Assembly (NCBI GenBank): GCA_033063855.1
Contig: CP093831.1
Location: 5,828,001-5,892,000, forward strand
Direction: 5' to 3'
From: Smittia aterrima
Lineage: Eukaryota; Arthropoda; Insecta; Diptera; Chironomidae
DNA length: 64,000 nucleotides
Shown here: piece by piece, positions 62,309-64,000 of the stretch
How the letters are laid out: every line of letters begins with the position of its first letter
How positions within the stretch are numbered: the first letter of the stretch is position 1
The notes under the pieces: generated by a model
The model's database searches: none
What the model saw: the letters and a program-made list of their open reading frames with translations, nothing else
What the model was told of the DNA's origin: nothing
Translations under genes and position numbers: made by a program

Positions 62309-64000
62309 ACAATGATCAATTTTCGGAAACACATTTTTTTCTTCAGAACAGAATTCTTGTTTTCCCTCCACGCAAAATATAACGAATGGCCTTTAATAAA
62401 TCACCCGAAGCTCGGCCCAAAAATAACAAAGCTCTTTCTCCCTGAATATTCATTCTTTGCAGCATCACAACCAGAAGCAAAAAGCTCCATATCATAAATA
62501 TAAATAGCAATGATATCTCAAAACAAATTGAATATTTCGACATTGAGAAAAATGTTTTCTCGAAAACTTTTGCGTACAAAAAAGAAGTTTGTGAGTGACT
62601 AAAAACAATTCGAAGTTGCTCTTTCAACAAGAAGCTCGCTGTGGGTTTGCCAACATTTTTACAGGTTTACTGTTTCGTGAGCCTCAAACGTGACTCGATG
62701 AAATTTGGTAAAATTACGACTGGCCGAACAATCATCGGGAACACGTTTTTGTGCCTTTCAAAAACAGATTGCTTGGCGACTCTATTTCCACATGTTGGCC
62801 AGAAAAAAGGTTCAAAGGAATGTAAATAAAAAATTCTATCCCCAATCGGTTGTTGATCAAGAGAGAAAACGCTTTTATTCTGCCACTGATTTGGAAGGAA
62901 AGTTGTTAAGAAGGAAAGTTCAATTCTCATATGGTTTGTGAAGTTAAATAAATTTCTTTTCACTGAAGGATCACAAAGTTATGTTAAGTCAATCGAAATT
63001 GATTCTATAATAATTTTCTTCATCAACTTCAAAAGCCTCTTCTTAAGATTAAAATTTAATTGGCTTTGAACGAACTTTAAATCTATTTGACTGCAGTAAT
63101 ATGTATTCGCCGCAGTTCAAATATTGCTTTAAGACTCTCTTACATTTCCATTTTCAGATGAATCAGAAATGCAAATTTAATCGAGTTGAAAATTTGTTAG
63201 TTGCTTTCAAAGCGATGGAGGTCAAATAAAGTTTCCGGAGTGTAATGAAGTCGTGTAACTTTTATCCAGGTGACTAATAGAAACATAATTACATTGAAAA
63301 TAAAAAACATTTTAATTAAAACTCATCACCTGAAAGAATTCTCAGTGCTCACATTAACAACTAACTTCTTCTTTTTCTTCGGCACAAACATGAAATTGTA
63401 ATTTCCTTCGTGATGGCAACATAAAGAAGAAACATTCTGCAGACGTGCAAAGTGAACTACATGTCGACCTATCTCACATTAAAATAATTTAACGTTAGCA
63501 AAGCTTTAGACATGTTTGTTGTTTGTTTCAAAAGAAATGAAATTTTGGACACGTATTCATCTTTTTCGTTGAAACAGAAGATTTTCAGAAGGAACTTCCA
63601 GGAACTCGACGCGAATAAATTTCATATTCTCGTCACCGTGTTGACGACGGGCTTGTTGAAATCTATTCCCATCGTCTCCATCAAAATCTGTTTTCTCGAC
63701 ATCTTGAGGAGTGGCATTTGCAGTATCAAAGCAACGTCATTGAAAATTCTTAGATCATCTCCAAGCATTTTTTTTCCTCTCAATCATGTGCTCGTTCGCA
63801 ATCAGGAAACGAAGTGCTCGTTTGACTGATGAGAATGCTTGAGATGCGGATATTTGAGTAGATTCACGACGATCTCTTGATTGTAGTGGATTTTTGAACC
63901 GCAGATCATCCGACTTTGCAAAAATCTAAAGCAGTTGACGTAAACAGCTTTCATTAAAACGAAAAGAAAAACTTTTTAAAGCTACACTAACAAATTGTTC
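62309..64000. other. Window end; weak terminal-exon candidate on minus strand
   Basis: No firm gene. On the minus strand, 63436-63326 follows an acceptor (GTCTGCAG) and reads 36 codons, including CCHHEGNYNFMFVPKKKKK, to a TGA. About 63790-63640 has open minus-strand frames that end near a GTGACG donor. They could be the last exons of a gene starting beyond the window, but no family was recognised and the frames are short. Confidence 0.35.

Overview
This is a nuclear genomic window from an insect, most likely a dipteran. The evidence is spliceosomal GT-AG introns, two seven-transmembrane insect odorant receptors, a CaMKII of insect layout, and Mediator, COP9 signalosome and RNA polymerase II subunit genes. 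DNA is AT-rich. Most genes have introns of only about 51-140 nt, which fits a compact nematoceran (midge-like) genome; that placement is inference. All gene models below were built by hand from splice signals, reading-frame continuity and recognition of the protein families.

Layout. 0-5.5 kb: mostly non-coding DNA, an unrecognised broken reading frame at 1.8-2.35 kb, and a complete three-exon PIG-L gene (minus strand) at 4.4-5.5 kb. 9.3-11.3 kb: a nine-exon CaMKII gene (minus) with an in-frame TAG at the start of exon 4. 13.8-18.4 kb: two tandem odorant receptors (minus) in a duplicated block with three copies of its boundary. 18.7-25.4 kb: a dense housekeeping cluster of a UPF0390/LYDG10-type gene (minus), the polymerase subunit RPB12 (plus), COP9 subunit 7 (minus) and MED23 (plus), forming two divergent pairs with intergenic spacers under 200 bp. 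25.4-32 kb: no supportable gene. 32.0-33.3 kb: an alpha-1,3-fucosyltransferase (minus). 35-37 kb: a broken, inverted partial copy of the large GPCR found at 43.6-54.5 kb. 43.6-54.5 kb: a 13-exon family C-like orphan GPCR of the GPR158/GPR179 (Drosophila Smog) type, 1640 residues. 54.5-64 kb: gene-poor DNA with two non-autonomous foldback elements, one of them with a clear 8-bp target-site duplication.

The genes do not form one pathway. RPB12 and MED23 both serve RNA polymerase II transcription and COP9 subunit 7 serves ubiquitin-ligase control. CaMKII and the GPCR are signalling genes, the odorant receptors are chemosensory, and PIG-L and the fucosyltransferase act in ER/Golgi glycan synthesis.

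The observations most worth checking are: the CaMKII stop codon that sits exactly at a second possible splice acceptor; the GPCR pseudogene carrying a 283-bp block almost identical to its parent inside an otherwise decayed copy (probable gene conversion); two consecutive MED23 introns with nearly the same 3' end; and the hAT-like and foldback elements.
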